Below are positions 5,988-14,042 of a stretch of 35,891 bases of DNA, piece by piece (within the stretch, counting starts at the first letter, position 1; each line of letters begins with the position of its first letter). The stretch is from contig NZ_JAEPKU010000032.1 in the NCBI RefSeq assembly GCF_016652235.1, positions 1 through 35,891 on the forward strand. Direction: 5' to 3'. The notes beneath the pieces were generated by a model. It was not told where the DNA came from. It searched no databases and was given only the letters and a program-made list of their open reading frames with translations. Both the position numbers and the translations under genes were made by a program. This DNA comes from Dysgonomonas sp. Marseille-P4677. GTDB lineage: Bacteria; Bacteroidota; Bacteroidia; Bacteroidales; Dysgonomonadaceae.

Positions 5988-7646
5988 TTAATACTCCCTT
6001 ATCCAACGGACATTACCATCATCGCTCTTTAAAAAATAACCGTATTGAGCAGATTCAACGTTAAAGATAAAGCTTCCGTTAGCCCAATCTTCGGATGAAG
6101 ATAAATACCTTTTAGCCACACTATTACCGCTGCAACCTATAGCTATACCACCATCTTTTGCCGTAAGTTTTGCATTGAACTGTGTACGAGCTTCTTTACA
6201 TTCGGGCGAATCATAACCCGGCATATTATTGCTCGCTATCCAACCCACAATGCTCTCATAAACTTTGCCGCTATATCCTGCATAAAGCATTTTCAACTCA
6301 TCACGGGCAGGCAGATACCAGGCTCCGTTCTCGTTACCGTTGTTCATATTATAAATATGAAAGAAAGCAGGATAATCCATGGAAAAGGCAACGATCGAAC
6401 CCTTATATTTGGCAATCAGGCTTCTTGTGGCTGTTGCTCCGTCTGTCAGGCTGCGGATACCTGCCACTCCGGCGGCGTCTTCATCATTATCCGGTCCCCA
6501 TTTCGAGACATAGGCCTCTTTGAATGCCACAACCTTGCCTTTGGTTCCAAAACTGCCCGGCTTCACCCAGAATACAATGCCATCGGGGTAAGTATTGTCG
6601 GGCCAGTAGTCGCCAACGGCATAGGATGTACCTGTCATTGCGTTAAGATCGCCGGTATCTACCTTCAACCGGAAATAATAGCTATTGCCCTGCTCTATGC
6701 CACCGGAAAGGAAATCGAGATCGGTTCCGATATTATACGTTTTAGTAACCAGATAGTTATTAGTTCCGTCTGTAAAGGATAGTTCGATAATTAAGTCATC
6801 TGAACTTTCAAACGCATCTGTAGCTGTGGGCAACACGGCCATATAACCTTCGCACTGGTTTTTTCCGTCTTTGACAGAGAAATTCCGGGCGTTGCCGGTT
6901 AATTCTAAAGTTAAATTAGGAAATTTTGATGAGTTCCCAACCGAGAGTGAACCGTCGTCAATATTATTCAAATTAGCTATAGCGGCAAACACCGATTTGC
7001 CGGAACTCAGCCCCACATTGATATTTTCCAACTTCAGACTATTGTTGTCCGAGTTATTCCATACGGCAAAACGAAGCATCGAAGCAAGATGCTTGTAAGT
7101 AAGATTAATAGGGCTACTACCATTCACAACTACATCGCTTTGAGCTTTCATCAGCATATAGGCTCCCGTATGTGTGGAATTAGCTTGGTCTTGTGTTTGA
7201 TAAGCAGGTACGTTTGCTCGAAGGAAAGATCCGTAATCAGTTCTAAGTTCCCAAGCCGAAGACGGATAAAGTCCATATGCAGTGTATGCTCCATCATCTA
7301 CACTTCCACTCTGAGCAACAAATGTACAACTGTTGCTTTGCTCTCCCGCTACTACGCTTGCAGCATAATCCACTCTTTTGTATTGGAGTGGGTGCGTCGT
7401 ACTTGGATTCGTAAAAAAGACTGTTGTGGCATCTCCGTTGCTCCAATAGATTTTTTCACCGACTGTATAATCGTTATCTTCTATCACACCTGCCTTTGTT
7501 ACGATTTTATCGCCCTGATCGACAGATGCTATCAGTTGCGGTGCTGTTTTTTCTCTTTCGGGTTGCTCTGTTACGGTCTCATCATTGCTGCATGCTCCAA
7601 GCAATATGGAAATACCGACAAATAAAAATGATATGTATTTTTTCAT
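5988..7646 (-). CDS. Large fimbrillin-family lipoprotein with C-terminal lectin-like (DUF1566-type) domain
   Basis: I chose ATG 7646, 20 bp after the upstream stop, because it puts a standard lipoprotein signal (lipobox L-G-A-C, cysteine 19) at the very N-terminus. An in-frame ATG at 7685 would overlap the preceding gene and bury the signal. About residues 20-330 are fimbrillin-like, with the LTYKHLASMLRFAVWN segment matching the family's F-K-H-x-M-H-K-L core. Residues from about 345 contain GIVFWV, GKVVAF, GAWYLPARDELKMLYAGYSG, YLSSSE and a final VRWIREY. This is the signature of DUF1566/Lcl, a C-type-lectin-like fold related to FGE. The arrangement fits a tip adhesin or minor subunit carrying a binding domain at the fimbrial end (inference). 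It is flanked by the two paralogous short fimbrillins. Confidence 0.85.
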   Translation of the reverse strand: MKKYISFLFVGISILLGACSNDETVTEQPEREKTAPQLIASVDQGDKIVTKAGVIEDNDYTVGEKIYWSNGDATTVFFTNPSTTHPLQYKRVDYAASVVAGEQSNSCTFVAQSGSVDDGAYTAYGLYPSSAWELRTDYGSFLRANVPAYQTQDQANSTHTGAYMLMKAQSDVVVNGSSPINLTYKHLASMLRFAVWNNSDNNSLKLENINVGLSSGKSVFAAIANLNNIDDGSLSVGNSSKFPNLTLELTGNARNFSVKDGKNQCEGYMAVLPTATDAFESSDDLIIELSFTDGTNNYLVTKTYNIGTDLDFLSGGIEQGNSYYFRLKVDTGDLNAMTGTSYAVGDYWPDNTYPDGIVFWVKPGSFGTKGKVVAFKEAYVSKWGPDNDEDAAGVAGIRSLTDGATATRSLIAKYKGSIVAFSMDYPAFFHIYNMNNGNENGAWYLPARDELKMLYAGYSGKVYESIVGWIASNNMPGYDSPECKEARTQFNAKLTAKDGGIAIGCSGNSVAKRYLSSSEDWANGSFIFNVESAQYGYFLKSDDGNVRWIREY

Positions 7647-7666
7647 ATTGTTTTCTTTTATAGTTA

Positions 7667-8527
7667 TTAGTTCCATTCGTCCCAACCTCCGTCGGGTGTA
7701 AAGTCCTCTTCCACGTATCCGCTCACATAACCGCCTTCTTTGAGGGTCAGATTCAAGGTCAAAGCTTTTCCTCTTTCGAGGCGGGTCAAGCCCGACGAAA
7801 CTTTATATGTGCTGCTCTTCCCGGCAATTTCAATCTCAATAATACCCGTGCCTGCGGCAGGGAGAACTTGGGGTGCCACAATGAAAGATACGGAAGCTCC
7901 TGTTTTAGGAGTGTAGCTGTCTGTTCCCTCTGCGGCGGTTTCATCTACGGTACAATCTAAAAAATTGACTATCGCATCCGATTTTAAGTTCTTCAGCGTG
8001 ATAACGGCATTATCCAGTTCAGCAGCAGAATAGAGGCTCGAACTCAACACTATCACCAATTTATGCATCACATGCTTAAATTGCAGGTTCACCGGATCAC
8101 CCTTGGCTACAGTAACCGGCGGTGCCATCAACAGGTCTTTGGCTACTTCGGTTTCCGCGCCGGCTACCTTGTATGGTACAGCTATACCGTCATAAAAAAA
8201 ATGGGGATACCAAGCAAAAAAGACAGTCGAATTGTCACAATACTGGGTTAAATCTTCCCAATAAAGATTAGTAATACCGATCTCGTATGGTTGTTTACTT
8301 TCGTTACCTTCCGTCGGATGCTTATAAATTAGTGTATATCTGTCTCCGGTTTCAAATACTCCGCTGCCATCGTTTTCGAAAACAGCTTTTGTCTTACCGT
8401 CGGTAGCACCAATGGTGGCTACAATTTTCACTTCTTTGCGCGAGTTATCAACTTCCTCGTCGTTCGAACAGGCGGTCAAAGCAAGCACGGTTATAAAAAC
8501 TATAGGTAATATTTTTCTCATTTTCAT
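7667..8527 (-). CDS. Fimbrillin-family lipoprotein, proximal copy
   Basis: The lipobox L-T-A-C puts the modified cysteine at residue 20. Directly afterwards, SNDEEVDNSRKEVKIVATI is almost the same as in the protein at 5082-5954. The blocks AKDLLMAP-VTVAKG, NLQFKHVMHKL, NAVITLKNLKSDA and DCTVDETAAEGTD are also shared, while the loops and the C-terminus differ. The C-terminal end here is longer and acidic (GGYVSGYVEEDFTPDGGW). Two near-copies separated by a lectin-tipped subunit could serve as shaft and adaptor subunits, or could recombine to vary the surface (inference). It starts 7 bp after the FimB/Mfa2-like gene stops and is part of the same operon. Confidence 0.85.
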   Translation of the reverse strand: MKMRKILPIVFITVLALTACSNDEEVDNSRKEVKIVATIGATDGKTKAVFENDGSGVFETGDRYTLIYKHPTEGNESKQPYEIGITNLYWEDLTQYCDNSTVFFAWYPHFFYDGIAVPYKVAGAETEVAKDLLMAPPVTVAKGDPVNLQFKHVMHKLVIVLSSSLYSAAELDNAVITLKNLKSDAIVNFLDCTVDETAAEGTDSYTPKTGASVSFIVAPQVLPAAGTGIIEIEIAGKSSTYKVSSGLTRLERGKALTLNLTLKEGGYVSGYVEEDFTPDGGWDEWN

Positions 8528-8534
8528 TTCTATT

Positions 8535-9374
8535 TTAAGGTTCTATTTCAGATATTATCTCATCCTGTAATGCCCAGCCTTTTATCGTCGATTCGATTCC
8601 TATGGCTGTAAAGATTTCCATATCGCCGGTCAATTTTAGAGGCTTGTATTTGTCGTTATTATTGAAACCCGTGAGTAGAGAACTTACATCCGATATTATC
8701 TGCTGATCAACTTTGCTTTTATAGGTTATGTCCAATATCAGTTCCTGTTTTTCGGCAGTTAACCCTATCAAACGCAGCGAGGCTGATAGCTTGTTTCCAT
8801 TCTGTGCAAATACAGGTTTTACTTTCAGTCCTGCGCCTGAACATACTCCGGTCTTCATCTCCAATATATTTGCTACACCGCTCAATGAAGCAGTTACGGA
8901 TTCTATGTTAGCAATATCTCCATCAGTAATAGTTAATTCTATATTCAGCAGGCGCACTTGTTGTTGCATAACGGCTGTTAAACTTTCTTCTTTATCGTTT
9001 TCAAAGACAGCATCTAATGATGAAGAAAAGAACCATCCCGGTTGTGCATCGACAATGCTGCCTGAAGTGGCAACTGTAGCCGTAGAGCCATTTATTGTTA
9101 TTTTATCAGCCGGGTTATAAATAGTGATGGGATAGGTACCTGCTTCCAGCTCGGGTAAGGTGTTGGTTGCAGAATGAAATGTCAGGTTTTTATTGTTTAA
9201 TACAACTGTATAAGGAGATGGGATTGCAACACCCTCGTTACGGTTTGTCCAGTCGGTCGTTAGAGTAACCTTAGGTGGATTAACCAATTCTTCTTTGGTA
9301 CAGGACGGAAGGATTACGGAAAATAAAACAATGATTGCCGTAAACGATGTGTAATTGAATTTATACTTTTTCAT
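8535..9374 (-). CDS. FimB/Mfa2- or DUF5119-like fimbrial anchor lipoprotein
   Basis: The lipobox is V-I-L-P-S-C (cysteine 25). The segment VTLTTDWTNRNEGVAIPSPY (about 36-55) and LPELEAGTYPITIYNPADKI have the layout of the FimB/Mfa2 and DUF5119 families. In these an N-terminal beta-sandwich carries a D-W motif, a P-x-x-Y/M strand and a G-x-Y-x-(I/V)-x-x-Y-N strand. In Porphyromonas, FimB and Mfa2 anchor the fimbria in the outer membrane and limit its length; they precede the shaft-accessory genes. Here the gene is second in the operon, between the DUF3575 gene and the fimbrillins, as expected for an anchor. Acidic residues after the cysteine (C-T-K-E-E) fit outer-membrane placement. The family is a layout match rather than a strong motif hit. 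Confidence 0.65.
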   Translation of the reverse strand: MKKYKFNYTSFTAIIVLFSVILPSCTKEELVNPPKVTLTTDWTNRNEGVAIPSPYTVVLNNKNLTFHSATNTLPELEAGTYPITIYNPADKITINGSTATVATSGSIVDAQPGWFFSSSLDAVFENDKEESLTAVMQQQVRLLNIELTITDGDIANIESVTASLSGVANILEMKTGVCSGAGLKVKPVFAQNGNKLSASLRLIGLTAEKQELILDITYKSKVDQQIISDVSSLLTGFNNNDKYKPLKLTGDMEIFTAIGIESTIKGWALQDEIISEIEP

Positions 9375-9396
9375 TTCATTAAAGTTTTCAGGTTAA

Positions 9397-9984
9397 TCAG
9401 TTTATTTTCCAAACAAAAGTGATACTTGCGCTTGTCGGTCCCCAATATCCATGCGAATATTTATCTTTGGTACGGACATTTACGTTGTTTTTCCGGGTAT
9501 ATTCTTCTGTGTCGTACAAATAAAGATATCCCAGAGAGATGCCTACATCGACCAGTAGGTTCTGTCCGCAATCAAATTGGTGTCCAAGTGTTAATCCGCC
9601 ACCCATATAGCTGCCTTGTTTTCCAGTCAGGTTATAACTCCCCATCATATACTGTAATCCCAAATAGTTGTCTTTAAGCTCACCGATATAATATCGTACT
9701 TGCGGAGCTACATTCCAGAGATGCCAATATTTATTGGTCGTATTTAAACTCCAGTGAGCAAAAGCACCATCTACAATCAGACCAATATTGTCCGATGGCT
9801 TGTATTCAAATCCGGCATTAGGCATCAGCATTAACCAAGGAACGGCATTGGAGCGTAGGCTTAAACTACCTTTTTCGAAATAGGTTTGCGAGGATCGTTC
9901 GGGCTGTTGTGCATAAACAGCAATACTCATGAAAAACAGTATACAGAGTAAAACCGTTTTATTCATTTTCATTAGATTTGTCAT
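9397..9984 (-). CDS. DUF3575 outer-membrane protein at the head of the fimbrial operon
   Basis: A signal peptide ends with V-Y-A-Q-Q near residue 26. The mature part shows the DUF3575 pattern: LRSNAVPWLMLMPNAGFEYK, then alternating-hydrophobic strands such as YWHLWNVAPQVRYYIG, GSYMGGGLTLGHQF, VDVGISLGYLYLY and a final aromatic strand ending SITFVWKIN. The strands and the aromatic C-terminus suggest an 8-strand-type outer-membrane barrel (inference). DUF3575 genes often lead fimbrillin operons in Bacteroidales. Methionines at 9972 and 9966 are alternative starts and give a more compact signal peptide. It is the first gene of the minus-strand unit, facing the divergent regulators across 346 bp. 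Confidence 0.75.
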   Translation of the reverse strand: MTNLMKMNKTVLLCILFFMSIAVYAQQPERSSQTYFEKGSLSLRSNAVPWLMLMPNAGFEYKPSDNIGLIVDGAFAHWSLNTTNKYWHLWNVAPQVRYYIGELKDNYLGLQYMMGSYNLTGKQGSYMGGGLTLGHQFDCGQNLLVDVGISLGYLYLYDTEEYTRKNNVNVRTKDKYSHGYWGPTSASITFVWKIN

Positions 9985-10244
9985 AGTTGATTATAGTTTT
10001 TTTAACTCATTTTGTTATAATGATAGTCTTTAGATTACATATTATACACCTCTATAAATTGACATTGAAGAGAACCAATAGTGACAATATTTACTTTTGA
10101 TTATCAATGTAATTGGGTACAATTTTCAGTAAAACTATAATCAAAATCCTGAAGAAACTAGCCAAAAAGTCCATATTTACACCTACAAAAACATCAATCG
10201 TATGATTTTGCATATATAATCTTAAAAAATGAGTAAAATCGTAA

Positions 10245-10266
10245 AATAAGATACGTGTATCTTATT
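10245..10266. promoter_or_regulatory. 22-bp palindrome, candidate operator
   Basis: Arms AATAAGATAC and GTATCTTATT are perfect 10-bp reverse complements separated by only 2 bp. The very short spacer argues for a dimeric-protein site rather than an RNA hairpin. It lies 65 bp before the first regulator gene and about 260 bp before the DUF3575 gene. Confidence 0.55.
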
Positions 10267-10315
10267 GATTCATTGAGAACTTAAATTATGTACGTTTTTG
10301 ACTTAATTGTTAAAA

Positions 10316-10323
10316 TAAATTTG
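10316..10323 (+). promoter_or_regulatory. Possible -7 box of the regulator operon
   Basis: TAAATTTG matches TAnnTTTG. The expected -33 element at 20 bp upstream is not well matched; a TTTTTG run ends at 10300, only 15 bp away. Transcription from here would leave about 4 nt before ATG 10331 but about 16 nt before ATG 10343, which favours the later start. Confidence 0.35.
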
Positions 10324-10330
10324 TATTTTT

Positions 10331-11560
10331 ATGCAAAATCGTATGAAAGAATTTGATATTATAAGGCTTCTTTTTATTGCTATTCCTGCGGGGATGTTTG
10401 CTACCTATGGAATTTTCTGGGCAATCATTCTCAGCTTAAAGGTGAAGAATACAGAAGACACTTTTAGAAAACTGATGTCGCTTTACTGCTTATTTGCAGG
10501 TATCACCGGATTAATGCTGATTATGTTTTATTTTCTTTCTGATACATTTTTTCAGCTTAATATCTTGTATTGTATTTTAGCAGCATATACAATGATTACA
10601 TTCTATCATTTCCTATACCATGCTGCTAAACTGAAAAAAGATTTTAACTTTTTACATTATCTCCCTCCCCTTTTAGTCGGTATCGGGTTGTTGATTTTCA
10701 GAATTATCTCTCCTGAAGATTGGATTAATTACGGCAATGACATTTCACTTGGTGCTGCATTGGTATTCGGAATAATCTACACTGCGTTGCCACTATATGA
10801 AATGTATAAGTTCCAACTCGCACTTGCTGTACAATTAGGTACTTCTGCTGCCATAGACAATAGCAAAGGTATTCCTTTCGTATGCGAAATCTTGTTATAT
10901 CCTGTCGCCTCTATATTACTACCACTTGTAGGAGGATCCGAACCAAGCATATATGTATCGATTTTACTGATGTTGTCCTGTCTACTTGCTTTGGCAATGA
11001 ATATCCCACTCACTTATGCACTGATGCGTCACTATGTAGGTTCTTCTTTTAGCAATATTTCGTTATTCGAAGCTTCCATGTTACCGGCACCCCAACCTAC
11101 AATGATAGAACGAATGCCTGTAATGCAAGAGCAAGAGCACGAACAAGACGAAGCAGAAACTACAGTTTCAAAGCGTGTGTACCGAAAATATTCAAGCAAA
11201 CAAATCAAGGATGGGCAACTTATCGAGTTGGACAAAAAAGTGTTTGACAGCTATTTCCGCAAGCATAAGCCATTTTTAAATCCGCAATTGACCATCGTTG
11301 ATCTTGTGGAACCACTAGAAAGTAACCGCACATACATATCGAAGTTTGTCAATCAGGTTTATGGCATGAGTTTCAGCAGTTATATGAATTTATGTCGTTT
11401 GCACGAAATGAGACGGTTGCAGGCATTACCATCAAATAAAGGCAAGAGTGAGGCTGAATTATGCCTAAAAGCCGGATTTGGCAAGTACCGCAACTACCTG
11501 TATGTAAAAAAGCAATTCTCTACGGTGTTAAATTCTCAAACAGATGTAACAGATGACTGA
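10331..11560 (+). CDS. Membrane-embedded AraC-type regulator, first of a pair
   Basis: About seven hydrophobic helices fill residues 10-245. Examples are FIAIPAGMFATYGIFWAIIL, LFAGITGLMLIMFYFL and ILLMLSCLLALAMNIPLTYA. A charged Glu/Gln-rich linker (about 262-285) leads to a C-terminal AraC-type HTH domain (about 303-397). The HTH domain includes LNPQLTIVDLVEPLESNRTY, ISKFVNQVYGMSFSSYMNL and CLKAGFGKYRNYLYVKKQF; the last is the conserved A-G-F-x-x-x-x-x-F element. This 7-helix plus AraC layout is known from Bacteroidales, often next to fimbrial operons. It probably senses an envelope signal and controls the divergent fimbrial genes (inference). Met-5 (10343) may be the true start. It overlaps the next gene by 8 bp. 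Confidence 0.85.
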   Translation: MQNRMKEFDIIRLLFIAIPAGMFATYGIFWAIILSLKVKNTEDTFRKLMSLYCLFAGITGLMLIMFYFLSDTFFQLNILYCILAAYTMITFYHFLYHAAKLKKDFNFLHYLPPLLVGIGLLIFRIISPEDWINYGNDISLGAALVFGIIYTALPLYEMYKFQLALAVQLGTSAAIDNSKGIPFVCEILLYPVASILLPLVGGSEPSIYVSILLMLSCLLALAMNIPLTYALMRHYVGSSFSNISLFEASMLPAPQPTMIERMPVMQEQEHEQDEAETTVSKRVYRKYSSKQIKDGQLIELDKKVFDSYFRKHKPFLNPQLTIVDLVEPLESNRTYISKFVNQVYGMSFSSYMNLCRLHEMRRLQALPSNKGKSEAELCLKAGFGKYRNYLYVKKQFSTVLNSQTDVTDD

Positions 11561-12698
11561 GCAGGAGGTTCTAAATATATTACCTTTCATATTTCCGTTA
11601 TATACGGCATTAATTAGTGGTTTGTTGTTGCAAAGGCTTTGTAACAAAGGAGAATCTCAGCTTGAAAAACGATCTATCCAAATGGCGATATGGGCATATA
11701 TCTCGGCAATATTCGCTTGGTTATCGATAGTATTCTATATTGTGATACCTCAATTGTTTGTTGTTTTCAATGCACCTGTTATGTGGATATTTATGGGGTA
11801 TAATATCCTGTATTATCGGTTTGTCTTTGATTTAACGAAAACACATGAAAGTGAAAAGTTTTCAATCTTACACTTTGCTATACCGACCCTTATTGCATTG
11901 GTGTTGTTTGTCTGGTCATTCTTTATACCCTTCGATGTGCAATTACAGCTTGTCGAATCACGAGGCGAACCGTCACGGGATTATCCTTACTATTCGGCGT
12001 TGTTCACCTCCAAACCATTACTTTTCGTTCTGTTCCATGTCGTATATACAGTTTTTTGTCTACTTAGGGTAATTCGTTTCCGTCGGGTTGTAGTAAACTA
12101 TTCAGCAGATGAAGAGCGAACCTCACTCAGATGGCTTTATCAGATTCTTTTTGTTATGCTTGGCTCATTACCGGCTGCATTGGGCTTTATGCTGTTAACT
12201 AAGCAGCAACTAACATCGTTTCCGATTAATATTTTTCTTGCTCTGGTATTCATGTTTAAAGATGTAATGCTTGTCCATAATATATTGCTTGACAATTTTG
12301 TGGTTATTTCCTCTGACACGTCGGAAAAGGAAATACAGACACCTCCGACAGACCGTGAGTTGCCTGAACAAATAAATCGTGAAGATGTACATCGATTGGA
12401 AATATACATGAGTAATAACAGACCGTATCTGAATCCCAAATTGAAAATAACAGAAATAGCACAAGCTTTGAATACCAATCGTAGTTCGCTATCGGCACTG
12501 ATAAATGGTACCTATGGTATGAATTTTTGCCGTTTTGTAAATCGTTACCGATTGGATGAGTTAGATAGGTTAAAATCTCATCCCAATAACACCTCCCTTT
12601 CCGAGTTGGAACTTGTGGCAAAAGCTGGTTTCAGCGACTGGAGAGGCTACCAGCGAGTAAAAAGCCGTGAAGAAGAATTCAACTTAAAACAACAATAA
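11553..12698 (+). CDS. Membrane-embedded AraC-type regulator, second of a pair
   Basis: The layout is the same as in the preceding protein. Hydrophobic helices cover residues 5-250, for example LPFIFPLYTALISGLLLQRL, FLALVFMFKDVMLVHNILL and PTLIALVLFVWSFFIPF. A short linker follows, and the C-terminal HTH (about 280-375) carries YLNPKLKITEIAQALNTNRS, LSALINGTYGMNFCRFVNRY and LVAKAGFSDWRGYQRVKSRE. The two proteins are clearly paralogous but diverged, especially in the sensor half. That suggests they sense different signals or form a heterodimer (inference). The 8-bp overlap upstream and 1-bp gap downstream show translational coupling in a three-gene operon. Confidence 0.85.
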   Translation: MTEQEVLNILPFIFPLYTALISGLLLQRLCNKGESQLEKRSIQMAIWAYISAIFAWLSIVFYIVIPQLFVVFNAPVMWIFMGYNILYYRFVFDLTKTHESEKFSILHFAIPTLIALVLFVWSFFIPFDVQLQLVESRGEPSRDYPYYSALFTSKPLLFVLFHVVYTVFCLLRVIRFRRVVVNYSADEERTSLRWLYQILFVMLGSLPAALGFMLLTKQQLTSFPINIFLALVFMFKDVMLVHNILLDNFVVISSDTSEKEIQTPPTDRELPEQINREDVHRLEIYMSNNRPYLNPKLKITEIAQALNTNRSSLSALINGTYGMNFCRFVNRYRLDELDRLKSHPNNTSLSELELVAKAGFSDWRGYQRVKSREEEFNLKQQ

Positions 12699-12699
12699 C

Positions 12700-13680
12700 A
12701 TGAAAAATAAAACAATTGAGATCAAGAATCTGAAAATTGAAGATTTAAAAGAAGGAGATTTTATTTTATGTCCACCCAATGACCTTATCGGCAAATTAAT
12801 TGTGAGGCTAAGTGGAGGTGTTGTAAGCCATTCTGCGATCTATTCCGGAATAGTGAATGGTAAACCTACAATCGCACATGCTCATAAATATGGGATTATC
12901 TATAATACACTCGAAGAGTTGTTTACCTTTTATGATGAATCATTTTGTTATGTGAGGCGAAACCCGAATCTACAAACGGTTCAACCCACAATGGAATCTG
13001 CCGACATGTATATTAAGGAAGGAAATCCATATTCGTTTGCAAATTTGACTATTCTTTCCCTGCTTGGTATATTTAGTAAATTGTCTGCTAAAATCATCAA
13101 AAATGAAACTTATTTCGATATCCTTGAAAACTTGGCTTTGAGCCTGATGAAAGATTTAAGTAAGCTACTCCACAAAGACAAACATCCGATGACTTGCTCA
13201 CAGTTTGTAGCGCAGTGTTACACGAATAAAGAGTACATTATTCAGTTTGAGAAGCTTATAGTTGACACGGAAATCCGTAAAGGAGTCGGCGATACGACTT
13301 CATTATGGGAAATTATGCAGCAAAAGAGTATGACCAGATTATTGAAGATTGAAGAACTGAATATCTCTGAATATGAAGAGGTCGATAGTGAAGATTGGAA
13401 CAACCGAATTGCTGTTAAGTTAAATGATTTGCTGGATCGTTATGATGCAGGCTTGTTGCCAGAGGACACTGTCAGTGACGAAGATATAGCAAGAACTGGG
13501 ATAAAACTGCTGACCATTTTATACGAACTTAAAGCAATCAGTAGCCATTACGGGGTTTCAAAAGCGATTGACATGATACCTGATGACAGGAACTTTTTCG
13601 TTACACCTGATGACCTCTATCTGAATGCAATAGATTTTATAGACATAGGTAGTTTTGATGGAGGTATATTTACAAGATGA
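12700..13680 (+). CDS. YiiX/YebB-like permuted NlpC/P60 (papain-fold) hydrolase
   Basis: EGDFILCPPNDLIGKLIVRL (18-37) followed by VVSHSAIYSG (41-50, His-44) and MTCSQFVAQCY (164-174, Cys-166) is the circularly permuted NlpC/P60 arrangement. The catalytic His comes first and the nucleophilic Cys later. Known YaeF/YiiX relatives cleave amide or ester bonds in cell-wall peptides or lipids (family knowledge); the substrate here cannot be told. The C-terminal ~130 residues (from about 195) are acidic and helical and match nothing I know. No signal peptide is present, so it is probably cytoplasmic. It begins 1 bp after the second membrane AraC regulator, so it belongs to the regulatory operon, perhaps in signal generation or in modifying fimbrial lipoprotein precursors (inference). 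Confidence 0.8.
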   Translation: MKNKTIEIKNLKIEDLKEGDFILCPPNDLIGKLIVRLSGGVVSHSAIYSGIVNGKPTIAHAHKYGIIYNTLEELFTFYDESFCYVRRNPNLQTVQPTMESADMYIKEGNPYSFANLTILSLLGIFSKLSAKIIKNETYFDILENLALSLMKDLSKLLHKDKHPMTCSQFVAQCYTNKEYIIQFEKLIVDTEIRKGVGDTTSLWEIMQQKSMTRLLKIEELNISEYEEVDSEDWNNRIAVKLNDLLDRYDAGLLPEDTVSDEDIARTGIKLLTILYELKAISSHYGVSKAIDMIPDDRNFFVTPDDLYLNAIDFIDIGSFDGGIFTR

Positions 13681-14042
13681 CAAAAAGACTATACACATCT
13701 GATAATCAGATTTACACATTACAAACTTTATGTTTTATAGACACTTTCTTTAGAATAAAAGAAAGAATAAACAGACCGGATTCTGATAATTGTTAGAATT
13801 TAATTATAAACAAATTAGAATACCATTTTATCATTAATCCTGTGAGTTTTTTAACAACTCACAGAGCCTAATATCTTTCGCAATTATAGATCCATTATAA
13901 TCAATTAAAAAAGCTGATGGAATGCTTCTTTACTAGTATACATGCTACTTTTGTTGAAAAAAGTATTAGATTTGCAAATTCAAAATCTAGTTTTTCTTAA
14001 GTATATATAATCAGCTTATAATAAATAAAAATATTGACTTCA
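13681..14042. other. Intergenic stretch with three inverted repeats
   Basis: No gene is seen. Inverted repeats are ATCTGAT/ATCAGAT (13697-13711, 1-nt centre), CTTTCTTT/AAAGAAAG (13744-13765, 6-nt loop) and TGTGAGTT/AACTCACA (13841-13863, 7-nt loop). The first two lie within 90 bp of the hydrolase stop and could end that operon, although neither has a strong T-run. A -7-like TAGATTTG (13967-13974) lies about 70 bp before the FISUMP gene, without a good -33 element. Confidence 0.4.

Larger units (their letters stand above)
9985..10330. promoter_or_regulatory. Divergent control region between fimbrial operon and regulator operon
   Basis: No gene is seen here. The region holds a near-perfect palindrome (10245-10266). 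It has inverted copies of GATTTTGCAT (10204-10213 and, reversed, 10331-10340) and direct copies of ATCGTATGA (10197-10205 and 10338-10346). A -7-like box lies next to the regulator start. No good TAnnTTTG box is visible for the fimbrial direction, so that promoter may depend on an activator (inference). Confidence 0.5.

Noticed and set aside
7647-7685. An earlier ATG for the large fimbrillin
   Set aside because: It would overlap the upstream gene and put 13 polar residues before the lipoprotein signal.
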